This document shows, one piece after another, positions 21,742-34,006 of a stretch of 64,000 bases of DNA. The position numbers and the translations under genes are program-made. How positions within the stretch are numbered: the stretch's first letter is position 1; the number at the start of each line of letters is the position of its first letter. The stretch lies in NCBI GenBank assembly GCA_023213395.1, contig CM041465.1, forward strand, positions 175,219,741-175,283,740. Direction: 5' to 3'. Source of the DNA: Cycas panzhihuaensis. Taxonomy: Eukaryota; Cycadophyta. The notes under the pieces are model-generated. The model ran no database searches, was not told the origin of the DNA, and saw only the letters and a program-made list of their open reading frames with translations.

Positions 21742-22506
21742 CTGCCAATTAGAATATGATCAACAAAATGCTCTAACCAACAAGAGAAGCTAGCATACAA
21801 GGCATTCCACCATCATACGGGCAACCTTATAACCATCAAATTTTCTTTTTTTAAGAATCATAAATTCCATGACAATTTTACATACTAATATTTTAACTTT
21901 AAAATGTATGAGGTTTCATTAAGGGGAAACTTCCTCTCAAAAAAATTAATCATTTCTTGTGGTATATCCAATCATCCTTCTTCCTTAATGTCCAATTTTG
22001 TATTTCCTTTTCTGCAACTATTTGACAAATTTCATTGTTTGGAATTTAGCACTATTTTTAGATTTTGTCTTGGTCTAAACACTATTGTAAAGTAGAGGGA
22101 CTTGGAAAATATGGAATGTTTCTTTTCAAGGGAAAGATGCTTGGCATAATAGTTAGTGTTAACCAGGAAATGCATAGGTTGAAATGACTAAATGGAGGTT
22201 AGCAAACTCTACATGGTTGAGAAAGTGATACTTCACAAGACAGGGTAAATAGAGTATTATGTGAGTATTGGAAGTACAAAGGATGGAAGAATATAACTAC
22301 AAAACAAAAAAGAACCCAAAAAAAAAAAGAGAAGAAACTAAGGAAAGAATACCTGCAAATAGTTACTATGTGGGTCATTCTTAGAACTGTTCATCTACCA
22401 TAATAACCTATATAGCCAGAGATGGGGGAGTAGGTGCGGATATGGATATGGCAATTTGCGAAATTCAGGATACAGAGATACGAAAAGTAGGGTACGAGTT
22501 AGAGTT
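21742..22506. other. RSH intron sequence, no gene
   Basis: AT-rich sequence between the first visible RSH exon and E5, with a 12-base A run near 22318-22330. I see no exon that joins in frame to the downstream one. Confidence 0.55.
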
Positions 22507-22904
22507 TGTTAGAATATAATGTTTAATGTGCAAGTGTCCAAAGTGTTTAGGTGAATGTTATGTCTAGGAGTCAATATTATAATGTTGATGTAATGCACAT
22601 TTGTGCAAGTAAATGGTCATCAGGTTATTGGTCAATAAGTAGGTGATATGTCATTGGTTGAGTTAGAGGTCATTTGCCCCACATGTAAAGCAGGTCATCC
22701 TACACCCTCTCACTTATGATCTATAAATAAGTGGTTGAGGTAGTGTAGTGAACATTGAATCAAGATGGAGTCCATTATGATATTATTATTGTGGAGTCAT
22801 TGTGATGTAATCATTTTCATATTGAGTTAATGTTATCACATTATTATCATGATATTTCTTATATTATTCTTAAATATTGAATGATCTCTTTAAATATTTC
22901 AGCA
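22507..22904 (+). repeat. E5 5' LTR
   Basis: Begins TGTTAGAATATAATG and ends ATTTCAGCA. A TATAAATA promoter box lies at 22722-22729. Pairs with 26364-26758. Confidence 0.92.
22722..22729 (+). promoter_or_regulatory. TATA box of E5 LTR
   Basis: TATAAATA, conserved at 26576-26583 in the other LTR. It is about 180 bp before the LTR end, as expected for U3/R. Confidence 0.65.
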
Positions 22905-22916
22905 TGGTATCAGAGC
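22905..22916 (+). other. E5 primer binding site
   Basis: TGGTATCAGAGC, the full tRNA-iMet complement, directly after the LTR. Confidence 0.92.
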
Positions 22917-25140
22917 AGGTTGCTTGTCAAGCTCATCGTTGTGTAGGTTCACCATCTTGTGTGTGGAGATGGCTCCGTAGAGCCATTTGACAGACTGAGG
23001 GTCCAAATTTTCGAAAGTGAAACCCTAAGGCCGTTGTTGTTGCAAGTTGTTCCAAGCCAGTGATTGTGATTGATGCAAGACAGAATCTTTACCTAGTAAT
23101 GTTGTTCCTTTACCTTGTTATATGAAGAAAGCTATGCGCCATAGTTTACTTGTAATGAAATTGGTTGGTGTGAATTTATGAAATTGAAATTGATGATGAC
23201 ATATGAATGAATATGAAATTGCTAGTCATTGAATTCTATTTGTACGGTGAAAGTGAAAGTTTTGTACCTATAAATACCTGTTAGGGTTTGTGTTGGAAAA
23301 TATTGAGGATTTGGTTGGCGAAAATTGAAGTCAATTATCAAGTTTATGCAAAAATTGGTTCTCTGAAGAAATTCTGTCATAAACCCTACATGATAAGAAA
23401 TTTCAGTAGAAATAACAGAAAGAAGCTCATCATTAGTGGCTACCCAATTCTGTAAGGAAGTTACCTAAGGAAGAAAACCTGTAGAGGAACTAGAGTTGTC
23501 CATAGCTTGTAAAGGGAAGCACCCAAGAGAGTAGTCGTATGAAGTGCCCGGCCATGGATATGTAGCCACCTCTGTAGCCATGGGAATAAATGAGAGATTC
23601 CAGTCCTTGAAGGAAACCTTGTAGCATAAGCTTCGCGGAAGACTACAGGTGAAAGAAGATCTTATATAACTGTCCCACTAAGATCATGAACTAGCCAATC
23701 GCTAGGGTTAATTGTTGTAGACACAGTGGGAGTCGTTGTGACGCCATTTAATGCTCAGCAAGTGATTTCCAGCGGGAGACAAAGTCGTAACAACATTATT
23801 GCAGAGACGTCATAGAAGCCGTAGTGAAGCTAACCTAGAAGGCACAATGTATTTGTAGCTGGATATGGATGAAGCAGTAGTAGTGACGTCATATTTGCAG
23901 TTGCCAGAGATTTTACAGCATTGTAGCCATCCTCATGAAATTACCCTAGATGAGGAGATGAGAAACAATGCATAAACGTACCAACCATAGAGATACAGTT
24001 TGTAGAAGTTGAGTCGCGGAATCTGTCCATAGGGTTACAATTGAAAAGATACCCAAAGAAAGTGACAGCCCTGTGCAGATGCGGAAACACTAAACTTCGA
24101 CAATAACAACCTGACTAGAAAGAGAGGGAATCTCGATGCCAAAATTAGAGATTACTTTAATAGCGCCACTAGAATGAGCATGGGTGAAACTCTGACGGTA
24201 ATGTTATTCACCAATAACAATGACAATAATATGCTCTGTAGAGCCGAAGGCACTTAGAAAGTAATAATCATCAAGGGGAAGAAGATATTTAGGAAGGTCA
24301 CTTGGGGCAAATGAAGCACAACTGTGTGAATTGTCTATAGCTCTGTCGATCAGTTGTCGCCGCGTCACACATATAAATTGAGAGTCCTCTCGCTTGAAGA
24401 TATTGGTGCATAAATTTCAAACTTCGCAAGTGAAAATTGCAACCCTATTCCGTTTCATCGTTGCGCCATTGCTCCAAGTTTACAGGCCAGATTTACAATG
24501 AGATGCAGAGGTAATTTCTAGTTGATATTTCTTTAGAGTCACGAATTGAATTTAAATAGATTGGAATCCATCTAAAATCCATGGACACCAAGGTGAATAG
24601 AGGAGATTTAATAATTTTTTTCAAAGTCATGAATGAAATTAAATCAGATTGAAAGATTTTTTCCAGATCTGCGAACATGAAAATTTATTTGGCAGATTTA
24701 ATTGTTTTTGCATGGTCAAAATTAAAAAAAGGTAAATTGGAATATGTTTTGAAATCTGCTAGACCCCTAATGATTAAGCCCCCGGTCATATGGAGTACTA
24801 ATGTGACCTACTACCAATTCTCTAAAGGGGCTTAATCCCTAATGTCAACAATTTAGTTTTTAAAAGGGGGTTCTTGCACATTTTGCTTTATATCTCTACA
24901 TCCAGGTATCCGTTTTGCAAACCGTACAAGGCATTGAAACCGAATTTCAAAGACGCTCATTTTAGCACATGATTTAAAAGTATTTGTTACTGTTTTGATG
25001 GAGTTATTTCTATTTGAAGTTGATGCATAAATCTTGAGTAATGTGTCTATAATAAACTTAGTCGCACATCATGGAGTTAGAAGATATCATTGTCTTTGTG
25101 CCAGAAAAGAATAATTTTGGTTAATAGATTTTCCCCAAGC
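22917..25140 (+). other. E5 long untranslated internal region
   Basis: About 2.2 kb without a recognisable coding domain. It contains an 11-bp perfect inverted repeat at 24772-24782 and 24827-24837. A short ATG frame at 25071 (MELEDIIVFVPEK) may be the original gag start. Confidence 0.6.
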
Positions 25141-26356
25141 CTTATCCGAATACATCAGAACAAATTTTCGATTTTGGGCAACTAAAATGGAATGTATATT
25201 TATGGCTAAAAGGTTATGAAAAGTTGTCCATAATGGTACTACAATAATTAATGAAAAAGGGGAGGAAAGTTTTAAGAAAAAGAACCAATTAACAATTGAT
25301 GTTATGCTAGCAGCTTTTGACAAAGAAAACATTTCGTCTTCTTAACAATTTCTCACTCATGCAATTCAAAATACTGATACTGCTAATAAAGCCTGAAATC
25401 TTCTAAAGGACGTGTATGAAAAGAGCCCTCAAGAGGTGCAAGAGGATCTTGAAAAGGCAAATAGAGTTGTTGATGACTACAATACAAATAAGGAAGATGA
25501 TGAAGATAGTACTAGTGATGCAAATAAAAAGGTATGTCAAGAAATTGAAAAGATTACCAATGAAGGTGATGGAACTACTCTTGAATGTATTGTTGAGAAT
25601 GACGAGGTTGATGATTTGGCCACTAATGAAAATAATCAAGCGATAGAAATTTTCCTAAATGAATCTATTGCTTTAGGAGAGGATGAAGTCAAGTCTGTTT
25701 GTTCTTTTGAAGATGTTGTTGATTCGGTTATTGGTTCTAATCCAAATTGCTCACAAGTTGATGAAGATTTTCCACCAAAAGTTGAAGGAATTGTTGTTGA
25801 AAGTACTAATCAAGAGGAAGAACACATGCAGGATGTTGAAGCTCATATTTCAAGCGATGTTTATTCTTCTTTTGTTGACTTATCTTCAAATTTTGACATT
25901 GGATCAATAGATCCTGATCATGCTATTACTGAAGAAAATGAAGACAAATAGGTGATGATTGAACCATTGACTGAAGACATGCTTGACATATATCACAAAC
26001 TTCAAGATGTTTTTGATGAATACATACAAGATCACCTGACAGATCTACACCAAGCTCAAGTTGATATGACCATGTTCTCCTGTACCCTCTACATGATGAA
26101 GGATTCATTCTTGCATATGAAGATGAAGAAAGTTAAGCTCAAGGGCCATCAATCTGGAAGACTACTTCAAGGACGACACTGCAGGAATCAAGATGAAGAT
26201 CAAAGTGAAAATATTGTCTTCAAGACCATTCCAAGATCAAAGCGTTGTAAATTCAAAACAATGCCTCAAGTCGAGTCATATGTTAATCAGTCCATGGTAC
26301 CTAGTGTCCTGATGTCTTTAGTATTCAGTTTTTGTTGTCTTGACATTAAACATTAA
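25141..26356 (+). pseudogene. E5 gag-like protein with acidic C-terminal half
   Basis: One frame (that of 25412-25951) runs from about 25150 to TAA at 26354-26356 with stops near 25228, 25344, 25393 and 25949. The first third has copia gag (UBN2-like) features: FRFWATKMECIFMAKRL and LTHAIQNTDTANKA*NLLKDVYE. From 25440 to 25950 it is very acidic (runs of Glu/Asp). The last third is mixed basic. No zinc knuckle is present. The lack of frameshifts over 1.2 kb suggests it once coded. Confidence 0.7.
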
Positions 26357-26363
26357 GGGGGAG
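26352..26363 (+). other. E5 polypurine tract
   Basis: ATTAAGGGGGAG directly before the 3' LTR TGTTAGAAG. It overlaps the stop of the gag-like frame. Confidence 0.85.
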
Positions 26364-26758
26364 TGTTAGAAGATAATGTTTAATGTGTGAGTGTCCAAAG
26401 TGTTTAGGTGAATGTCATGTCTAGGAGTCAATATTATAATGTTAATGTAATGCACATTTGTGTAAGTGGTCATCAGGTTATTAGTCAATAAGTAGTTGAT
26501 ATGTCATTGGTTGAGTTAAGAGGTCATTTGTCCCACATGTAAAGCAAGTCATGCTACGCTTTCTCACTTATGATCTATAAATAAGTGTTTGAGGTAGTGT
26601 AGTGAACATTGAGTCAAGATGGAGTCCATTATGATATTATTGTTGTGGAGTCATTGTGATGTAATCATTTTCATATTGAGTTAATGTTATCACATTATGA
26701 TCATGATATTTGTTATATTATTCTTGAATATTGAATGATCTCTTTGAATATTTCAACA
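26364..26758 (+). repeat. E5 3' LTR
   Basis: Begins TGTTAGAAGATAATG and ends ATTTCAACA. About two dozen differences from the 5' LTR, including a 4-bp deletion. Confidence 0.92.
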
Positions 26759-26889
26759 AAGGTTTCAATAAATATATATACAAAATTTTAAAAATATAGA
26801 TGAAGCAAAAGAAACAATCTGCAACAAATATGAAGCTAAGAACATTTATGTCACACAATATTCATACACCATAATTAAAAAAACATCCC

Positions 26890-26940
26890 TTTTGTTTTAA
26901 TTTTAACATTTAGTGTTTGTTTTAATTTTGACATTTAGTG
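26890..26940. repeat. 25-bp tandem duplication
   Basis: TTTGTTTTAATTTT(A/G)ACATTTAGTG occurs twice in a row with one difference, at the left edge of E6. Confidence 0.8.
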
Positions 26941-26942
26941 TT

Positions 26943-27720
26943 CGACTACAATGGCGACTTCATAAGGAGCAAGTGGTTGGAATTCATGGCAAACTTCAAA
27001 TGGGGAGTGACCAATTGTGATGTGAGTAGCACAATTGTAACTATGTTGGACACGACGTAAGTGTTAGTTCTGATATTTTGAGTCGAGACAATTGATGCGA
27101 AGAGGATGGACTAGGGTTTTGTTGACCACTTCAATTTGGCCATTAGTTTGTGGATGGAAAGAGGTGGAGAAATTTAATATATGGTCAAGCATTTGCTAGA
27201 GTCACCGCCAAAAATGGCTAAGGAAACAACTATCTCTATCAAAGACAATGGAGAGAGGCAAGCCATACTGAGTCCATATGTGTTGAAAGAAGAGGTCAGT
27301 GGCTTGGGGTGTAGTAATGTTCTTCCTGTAGGGAATGAAAATAGTCATTTTGGAGAAGTGACAGACCACAAAAAAAAATATAATCATGCATGTACAGAGT
27401 GGTGGGAAGGTCGCTAACAAAGTCCATGAAAATGGATCCCCATAGCCCACTGGGTACAAGGAGTGGTTGGTATAGTCCTAACTTCTGGTTGGAAGGTTTG
27501 GAATAATTGCACAGAGAGTAGTGCCAAAAGGAATCCTCCATTGAATTCTACATGGATGGCCAATAAAAATAGTGTTAAACGTGCTAAAGAGTCTTGCATG
27601 TGCCAAAATGTCTGCCTGAAGTGGGTGGGTGAGCTTCCTTAAGTAGTTGGTGACATGGATTTTCAACTAGGACACAAAAGTGGTTGAGTTTCAAAAGTAG
27701 CCAATCGTAAAGATGATAAT
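26943..27720 (-). pseudogene. E6 integrase remnant
   Basis: Translations show SGLWGSIFMDFVSDLP (first Asp), FFVVCHFSKMTIFIP, then QHIWTQYGLPLSIVFDRDSCFLSHFW (second Asp region) near 27210-27300. HSPFEVCHEFQPLAPYEV, the end of the core, is near 26950-27020. Frames change several times. Upstream, LARFLRLLA-like H2C2 sequence is expected near 27600 but is unclear. Confidence 0.78.
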
Positions 27721-28450
27721 CTCGAAAGGTTTCCAAATTGGTTGTTGTGGGATGTTGTAGGGCAGCAAAGTAGGCCCATAATGGGGATCGAGTCGGTAAA
27801 GTGCCTTCCATTTAGTCTAGGTGCTACATCCAACATAGTGGTGAGGGAACAAATGGGTGGGCGGCCTAGGAAGCCCGCGACTTTGTTAATGGTCCCCTTC
27901 TTGTATCTGATTATAAGCCAAAATTGTTGCATGTAAGAGGCCCACTCATATGTCGATGCTCCTATATTTTGGATTGGGAGTTAAGAAATTGTAGATTGTA
28001 GGGGCTAATGGTTGGTGTGGACAATTGTCTCTTTCCTAAGTAGGAAGTGTCGCTAATACTTAGAGGGCCTTGACTAGTGCATAGAATTATTTGTCATATA
28101 TGTTGTAATTAAGATTAGCTTGAGAAAAGGTTTCAAAGTGGTTAGCGATTGGGTGTCCTCTCTACTTAAGAACAACACTAAGGGCAAATTGGGAAGCATC
28201 AATTTCAACTTCAAAAGGTTGTTGGAGATTTGGTAATCAAAGAACGAGAATTGTAGGCAAGGCAATCTTGAGTTTGTGGAAAGCTACTTCTATCTCAGGG
28301 CTCCAAAGGAAATCCTTGGTACTCTTAATGAGTAGGTGAAGTGGGTGGGCTATGCTAGAGAAATGATGAATGAACTTCAAATAAAAATTGACACTCCTTA
28401 AGAAACTTTTGAGTTCAGTGAGGCTAATGGGGGTTGGCCAATATTAAATG
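27721..28450 (-). pseudogene. E6 RNase H remnant
   Basis: The end of a gypsy RNase H is clear at 27850-27932 (WLIIRYKKGTINKVAGFLGRPP, family form Y.KG..N.VADALSR). The start with FEVEIDAS-like sequence lies near 28180-28230. The body between is in broken frames. Confidence 0.68.
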
Positions 28451-29062
28451 ATTCAAACCTTCTTGGAATAGACATGGATTCCTACAACAGCAATAAGAAA
28501 ACCTAGATAGGAGATAAATTCTTGCTTGAAGAAGCATTTTTTGAGTTTGGATTTGAACTGGTGCCGTCGGAGGATGTCTCGGACTATGTTGACATGCTTT
28601 AGGTGCTCCTCCATTATGCTACCAAAAACCAAGATGTCATCAAGGTAGGCAATGACAAACTTGCCTAAGCAAGGATGGAGAATGTAGTTGATGAGCCACA
28701 TGAAAGTGGCGGGGGCATTGGTTAGGCCAAAGGGCATAACTAACCATTCATAGAAGCCACTTTGGTTTTAAAAGTTAATTTCCTTGTGTAACAAGATTCC
28801 ATGCAGACTTGGTGATAATTGGATGCCAAGTCGATCTCAATAAAGTATTTTGCTCCATGGAGTTGGTCAAACAGATCGTCAATGTGTAGAAGAGGATACT
28901 TGTTCTTGATAGTGATTTTGTTGAGGGCTCAATAGTTGATGCATAGTCACCATTCATTGTCCTTTTTTGGAACCAAGAGAATTGGAGAGCCACGTGGAGA
29001 GAAAATGAATTGGATCTTGCCGTTGTCAATCAACCAAGCAAGTTGTCATTCAAACTCAAGAC
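28451..29062 (-). pseudogene. E6 reverse transcriptase remnant
   Basis: Palm motifs in order: ILLVPKKDNEW (near 28960), ALNKITIKNKYPLLHIDDLFDQL (near 28870-28920), MPFGLTNAPATFM (28690-28737), then YLDD at 28636-28647 and KKCFFKQEFISYLGFLI near 28500. This is the normal gypsy RT series with an intact active site, but frames shift near 28740-28780. Confidence 0.83.
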
Positions 29063-30011
29063 TTTCAATGTACATGGTCCAATAGGCTAATTGATCTAAT
29101 AATGGTGACACTAGAATGATATCTATAGTGTGTTGTGCAAACCCAACCAAAGGAGTCCTCTTGGTTCCTCGAAGACATCAAAATATGCATCCATAAGTGC
29201 ACGCATGGTTGGAGGGGGAAGTTGTCACAATTGGCCTTTTTTGCTTGTCGTATCACACAAAGTGCCAGCTTTTTGGAGGAATTGAGCAATTTGATGGCTT
29301 GATTCCCTATAAGAAGGGGTATGGAAGGAGGAAAGGTGGTGCTTGTGGATGTAAATTTGTAAGCCTTTCCATTCTTGTGCAATGCAGGTGTTATGAAACA
29401 GTCATACAAGACTTTGTGTGCATGTTGGTAGGGTTGCCCAAATATGAGATTGTTACATTACAAAGAGGTGATATCACAATCTACTATAACAATGAACAAT
29501 AGAATAGCAAGAGGGATGTTGCAAATTCTATCTATTGTGGTCGTTGGGTCATTTGCAACCCACCCAAGAGTGTCAGAATTTGGGTGTGGTTTGGTGGGTA
29601 GCTATAAGGAGGTCACCAATGAGTGGGAAACTAGATTTTCATGCTACCATTGTTAAAAATACAAAGGGCCAATTGACCTTGGGTTTGGCAATTTTAGGTG
29701 AAGAGTGCTTCCTTCTTTGCAAAGGAGTGTTCTGCAATCATGAGAACTAGTGGTGGAGCTAGGGTTGTTTGTGGTGCCTTATTGTTCGAGTGTCTAGAGC
29801 AAAACCTCGATGATCCTATGAGTGGAGGCTGTTGAAGTGTTGTAGGGATGACTTGACATTGTAAGAGGTGTATGAACATGATCATCAAAGTAGTGACTAA
29901 GTGTTGTTGAAAATCTTGGATATGTTGTTGCTAATATTATAGTGCTTGCGTAAGCATGCAAGTGATTTCCAAGAGTGCTTGAGGGGAATTCCCACCTATT
30001 CCTAGAGCCAT
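29063..30011 (-). pseudogene. E6 gag and protease remnant
   Basis: The start is taken at ATG 30011-30009 (MALGIGGNSPQALLEITCML). The rest is short for a gypsy gag and lacks a zinc knuckle, so a deletion between gag and protease is likely. Near 29400-29720 the sequence is protease-like in position, but a D-S/T-G triad is not clear. Confidence 0.5.
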
Positions 30012-30117
30012 GGTGTGCAAAAACAAAAGGGGGTATGCCTACCTTGTGATAGGGCTTACAAATATATGTCCACTGACAATATACAAGGTTTGCCTGTGAT
30101 TGAGAGCTTATGGCCAT

Positions 30118-33100
30118 ATGCTCGTAGTTGGAAGTAAAAAGCTTTTTTTTTTTTTTTTTTTTGGTTTACGAGAACACAGAGGAGACAATGGAGGGGGCCT
30201 CGAGAACAAAGGTGAGGAGTCCCAATGTTTGAATAACCTATGAAAAAAGAAAATGGAAACTTAGAAGCAAAAAGAAGAAGTGACTTTGGAAAATGAACTT
30301 AGGTCATTAGAAAATCAAAAAAAGCATATGCTGAGAATATGCTTATTTAATATGGAATTCCAATTATAGACATGATTTTAGACAAGAAAATATATCAAAT
30401 TTTGATGGTGCATTTGTGCGAATAAAAATTCGTCTCCTGCAATCAAACATAATTTGGCAAAAAGATTTGAATGGCGAATGCAATTGGTGATCTAGAATTG
30501 CTTGAACTAGAGGGCTAACAAGAGAAATCATTAGTCATTACTTAGGCATCTGCATTTAATGCATCACAATAGCATGAATGTAGCATGGTGTGCTTCAATA
30601 ACACAAACCTGCAACCAACTGCGAATGCCCAAAAAATCAATTTTATGCCAAAATCCATAGATTTTTTTAACCAAGAAAAAAATAATCATAATTTGGAGTT
30701 TGTTGCCTTTTTGAAAGAAATCGAAAAGATTTCTAAGAGAAAATCAAAGGCAAGATGAATAAGAGTGTCACATCTATCAACTATATGATTAAAAATTCAA
30801 TGCAAAAGAAATACCAATCAGCAATACGACTTCTGACTTTTGAATGATCACAAACTGAATGCCCGCGATTCGTATGCCAAGAGCTCAGATGATAAGGACT
30901 ATGATTCACATGTTTTTTTTTTTTTTGTGAAGGTTATGGTTCAGCATAGACAGGAACGGATGCCCTACAAAGGTTGCCTCTTTTTTTTTTGGCCACAAAA
31001 GAAAGACAAACAAAAAACGTTGATATAAACGCAAATTGATGAAAGGTTTGCCACTTGGCAAGACACCCTAGCTCATCTACAATTCACATGCGTGTTGGGG
31101 ATGCCTTAAAGTGACACTACCTTTAGCAAGAGGAGCAATGAAGATCATGTAAAGGAAGAAAATAATTCTTCGATGCAAAGAGCCAAACTTGGCTTTGAAA
31201 CCAAAACTAATATGCCGCCAAGCATGAAAGAGAGAAAACATGAGCTTGCAACAAGAAGAACTAAAGAAAGGGGACTGTGAGAAAAGACTTAAGATCTTAT
31301 TCATGTTTTGAGAATGATACAAAGCCCTCTTTATAAGAGGTGATCCTCCTGAGTTATTATGTCCTCAGGATCAATGTCAAATAAAGTATAGTGTAGTACA
31401 AAAAAATAAATCATGATTACTCATCAAGTATCCCTATACCCAGGACATGTCCAACACAGGCACAATAGCCCTATAGGGCATATCAAGTATTAGAGATCAT
31501 AACCGTTCCTCTTTTGTCACAATCATTCCTTGAGCCATTCTAGGACAAAATTTTTGTAAGTGTCCTTCTAGGCATTCCTGGATTCATTCCCCTTGGTGAT
31601 GTTATTCCTTACAAGCATTCCTCGAGCATCAATGTGACATGTAACACTCTTGATGTAATCTATAGAGTAGTACGAAGGTTCTTCAATCCTTGGAGTGTGA
31701 GTTCTTTCTTCTAAGAGCTTAAAACACACAGTGTGGAAGTGAAAGTGAGTCTTATGGAGTTCAAGAATTGCCACAACCTAGACAAGCATATAAAAATAAA
31801 ATGGAAGGGACTTGAGGAGATGATATGTGGAAAATTTACTTTTATAGTCAACCCCAAAAGAATCGTAATGTACAATAGGAGGCTCCCTCTATTTTTTTTA
31901 GGATGTTCAGTGCATCATTAGATGAGGGGCAATTCCATGAAACTAGAAAAGTATCTATTTGAATATGAAATTAAAATGCCAATCCCTTTAGTACCTGACA
32001 TGCACTAACTCCGCTATGGACTAACTAGACTCAAGTCATTTTTTAATGTTAAGTGAACTCAACATCAACATAGAAATAATGTATATAGGCTACATTTATG
32101 TTAATTGGATAACTAGTAAACATGCACATCAATTCCTCATTGTTAAGAGGAAATTGACTCCAAGTTCATTAGCTATTATAGATGTGAAAAGTATTGCTCG
32201 AGTGTTGCCTATAAAATCTACTTGGCTTGTGTAGGCAAGCTACTACAATCTTCCCCACTAAATATGTGGTAGTCTGTTGATGTTGTGCGTTGCACATGTT
32301 GGTGTCAAGAAGAATGTCAACTAGAAGTGAAGGTTGGACATTTGCTATCATGTCCTCAAAGTATGTATGTCCTCAAAGTATGTTAGCTCAACCTCTTCCT
32401 TCAATAAATATTACAACCCACAACAATGAACGATATGAAAGTCTTATATTGTTGAAATTTCTTGCTAATTAAAATCCAAACTTTACAAAATGTAATTGCC
32501 AAATCCTCAAGTTGATAGATAACTATAATTCTCCATTCAATATTCCATATTACATAAGAAATATACTTTTAATTAAGAAGAGATTAGAATAGAAAACAAT
32601 GCAAAAGAATCTCAACAAGAGTATCTAAGAGTTAACAGGCAAGAAACCAAACACCAATGAGAACCAAATAATACCGCTATTAAGGGAAGGAACAAGATCG
32701 CTTCCACCACAAGCCACCCTGCGCCCAAATTGCAAGTTGATGTTAACCCATCCCACTAATCATCTCACCCTATTAGCAAGAAATTTCAAAAGTGGATCTA
32801 TTAGACATACCTATTCCACTATTGAGCCTCTATGGGCATACTAATGCTAAACAATAATATTGCACGTAACAACTTTCATAATAAAGCTATGCACAATAGC
32901 CTCACTACATGCAAAAGATTTCATAATAGAGCTACACGCAAACAACCTTCTCAATTATGCTAAATGTAGTAGCCTTCTCTAGGTAGAATCCTTGGCTTAC
33001 TTTGGTGTAGCTCTCCTCATAGGTTAACCTGCAGAACCAAATAAAAAAGAACTCACGGACAACAATTGCCCTCTGCCCAAATTCACTTCTCCTTAAATAT

Positions 33101-33350
33101 TACATGGAATGGCTACATGAAAGGTCATTGAAAACAAAGTGAAAAGTCTTTAATGAGATGAAGAGTCAAGAATCACCCCTTGAGGATCTTGTAAATACTC
33201 TTTTCATAAGTGATGACTTCCTCCACTAGATATAGTCTCTTTTACACACTTAAGTCCCCCTTAGGGTGACAATAATAATGCGTCATCTCACTTAAGGTTA
33301 TAATACATGGCCCCTCAAAGGGTTATAATAAAAATATATAAACTTTCTTA
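30118..33350. other. Gene-free stretch with possible LTR/promoter remnants
   Basis: A 22-base T run ends near 30161. At 30890-30901 GCTCAGATGATA resembles the complement of a tRNA-iMet PBS with several changes, and on the minus strand CTTATAAAGAGGG at 31329-31341 looks like a TATA box. Together these could be the E6 leader and 5' LTR, but no second LTR is available to test this. A ~48-bp degenerate duplication occurs near 32866-32960. The right end contains the E7 LTR of unknown left limit. Confidence 0.35.
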
Positions 33351-33360
33351 GCATTTTACA

Positions 33361-33765
33361 TTATCCCCCCCTAAGGGAGATCATTACCCTCAATGATCCA
33401 TGGGCAACAAATCATTTGCCTTTATAAAGACCTTAGACTTTCAAGTAGCATCTTCTATAGGTTGACCTGTCCATTGAATAACTACTCGACAATATCTTTG
33501 CTTCGCAACTTTTAAGTATGTATATCTAGAACCCTTTATCGTTCATGCATTATAAAATCAACATCTTGGACATCTATGATAATGGAAATCTTTTGTCAAA
33601 ATGCAATAAAGCTTATTTTAATCAATTGACATGAAAAACTTTGTGTATCTTTACATAGGATGGTAATTGCAAATGATAAGCCACATAACCAACCTTTTGC
33701 AATGCCTCAAATAGTCCATAATATTGTGCAAATAACATGTAACACTTCCCTATAAATAATGAATT
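33361..33765 (-). mobile_element. E7 left part: gypsy integrase C-terminus and PPT
   Basis: On the minus strand YGPFEALQKVGYVAYHLQLP then KIHKVFHVN is read at about 33600-33720, the conserved C-terminal part of plant gypsy integrases. A G-rich PPT (complement of 33361-33371) is followed by an LTR start TGTAAAATGC at 33360. The reading continues from 38924 on the other side of E8, so E8 split this gene. Confidence 0.85.
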
Positions 33766-33770
33766 ATATC
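33766..33770. repeat. E8 target site duplication, left (ATATC)
   Basis: ATATC here and at 38924-38928 flank E8 exactly. Confidence 0.93.
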
Positions 33771-33972
33771 TGTTAACTTGAATTCAGGAGACAAAAGGAT
33801 GATAAGAGAACTCAACAATCTTTATTGAGAGGACGAACTTCTTAAATACATGATTGTGCTTGTAACTGTTATAACCTGATGTGTAACCAACCTCTCAGGA
33901 TATGACACGTCACAGTTACATGTATAGGTTACATAATTAATGACTCTTTAGATAAAACATTACCTCCTAACA
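33771..33972 (-). repeat. E8 3' LTR
   Basis: Plus-strand ends TGTTAACTTG and CCTCCTAACA; preceded on the minus strand by the PPT at 33973-33986 (ACATTAAGAGAGGG). Confidence 0.94.
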
Positions 33973-34006
33973 CCCTCTCTTAATGTTTTATCTCTCTCAA
34001 ACCTAT

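Larger units (their letters stand above)
22507..26758 (+). mobile_element. E5: non-autonomous copia-type element with gag-like ORF only
   Basis: LTRs of ~396 bp (about 94% identical), a perfect tRNA-iMet PBS and a G-rich PPT define an LTR element of 4.25 kb. The interior has a ~2.2-kb untranslated part and then one gag-like reading with acidic tail that ends at the PPT. No protease, integrase or RT motif is seen in any frame. A 5-bp target duplication is not evident (GAGTT left, AAGGT right). It probably used the proteins of a related autonomous element. Confidence 0.88.
26943..30117 (-). mobile_element. E6: decayed Ty3/gypsy element, 3' end missing
   Basis: Minus-strand gypsy order: gag (30011 leftward), protease, RT (YLDD at 28636-28647), RNase H, integrase. 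The reading stops in the integrase tail near 26943 without PPT or LTR, so the 3' part is lost. Every domain has stops. It lies next to E5; whether it is also within the RSH gene cannot be decided here. Confidence 0.85.

Noticed and set aside
22342-22399. Possible further upstream RSH exon (minus strand, TAG acceptor and GCAG/GTATTC donor)
   Set aside because: In the phase needed to join 21741 it contains a stop, and the peptide in the open phase has no RSH similarity that I can see.
22507-26758. A 5-bp target duplication for E5
   Set aside because: Flanks GAGTT and AAGGT do not match. I record the element as lacking a visible duplication.
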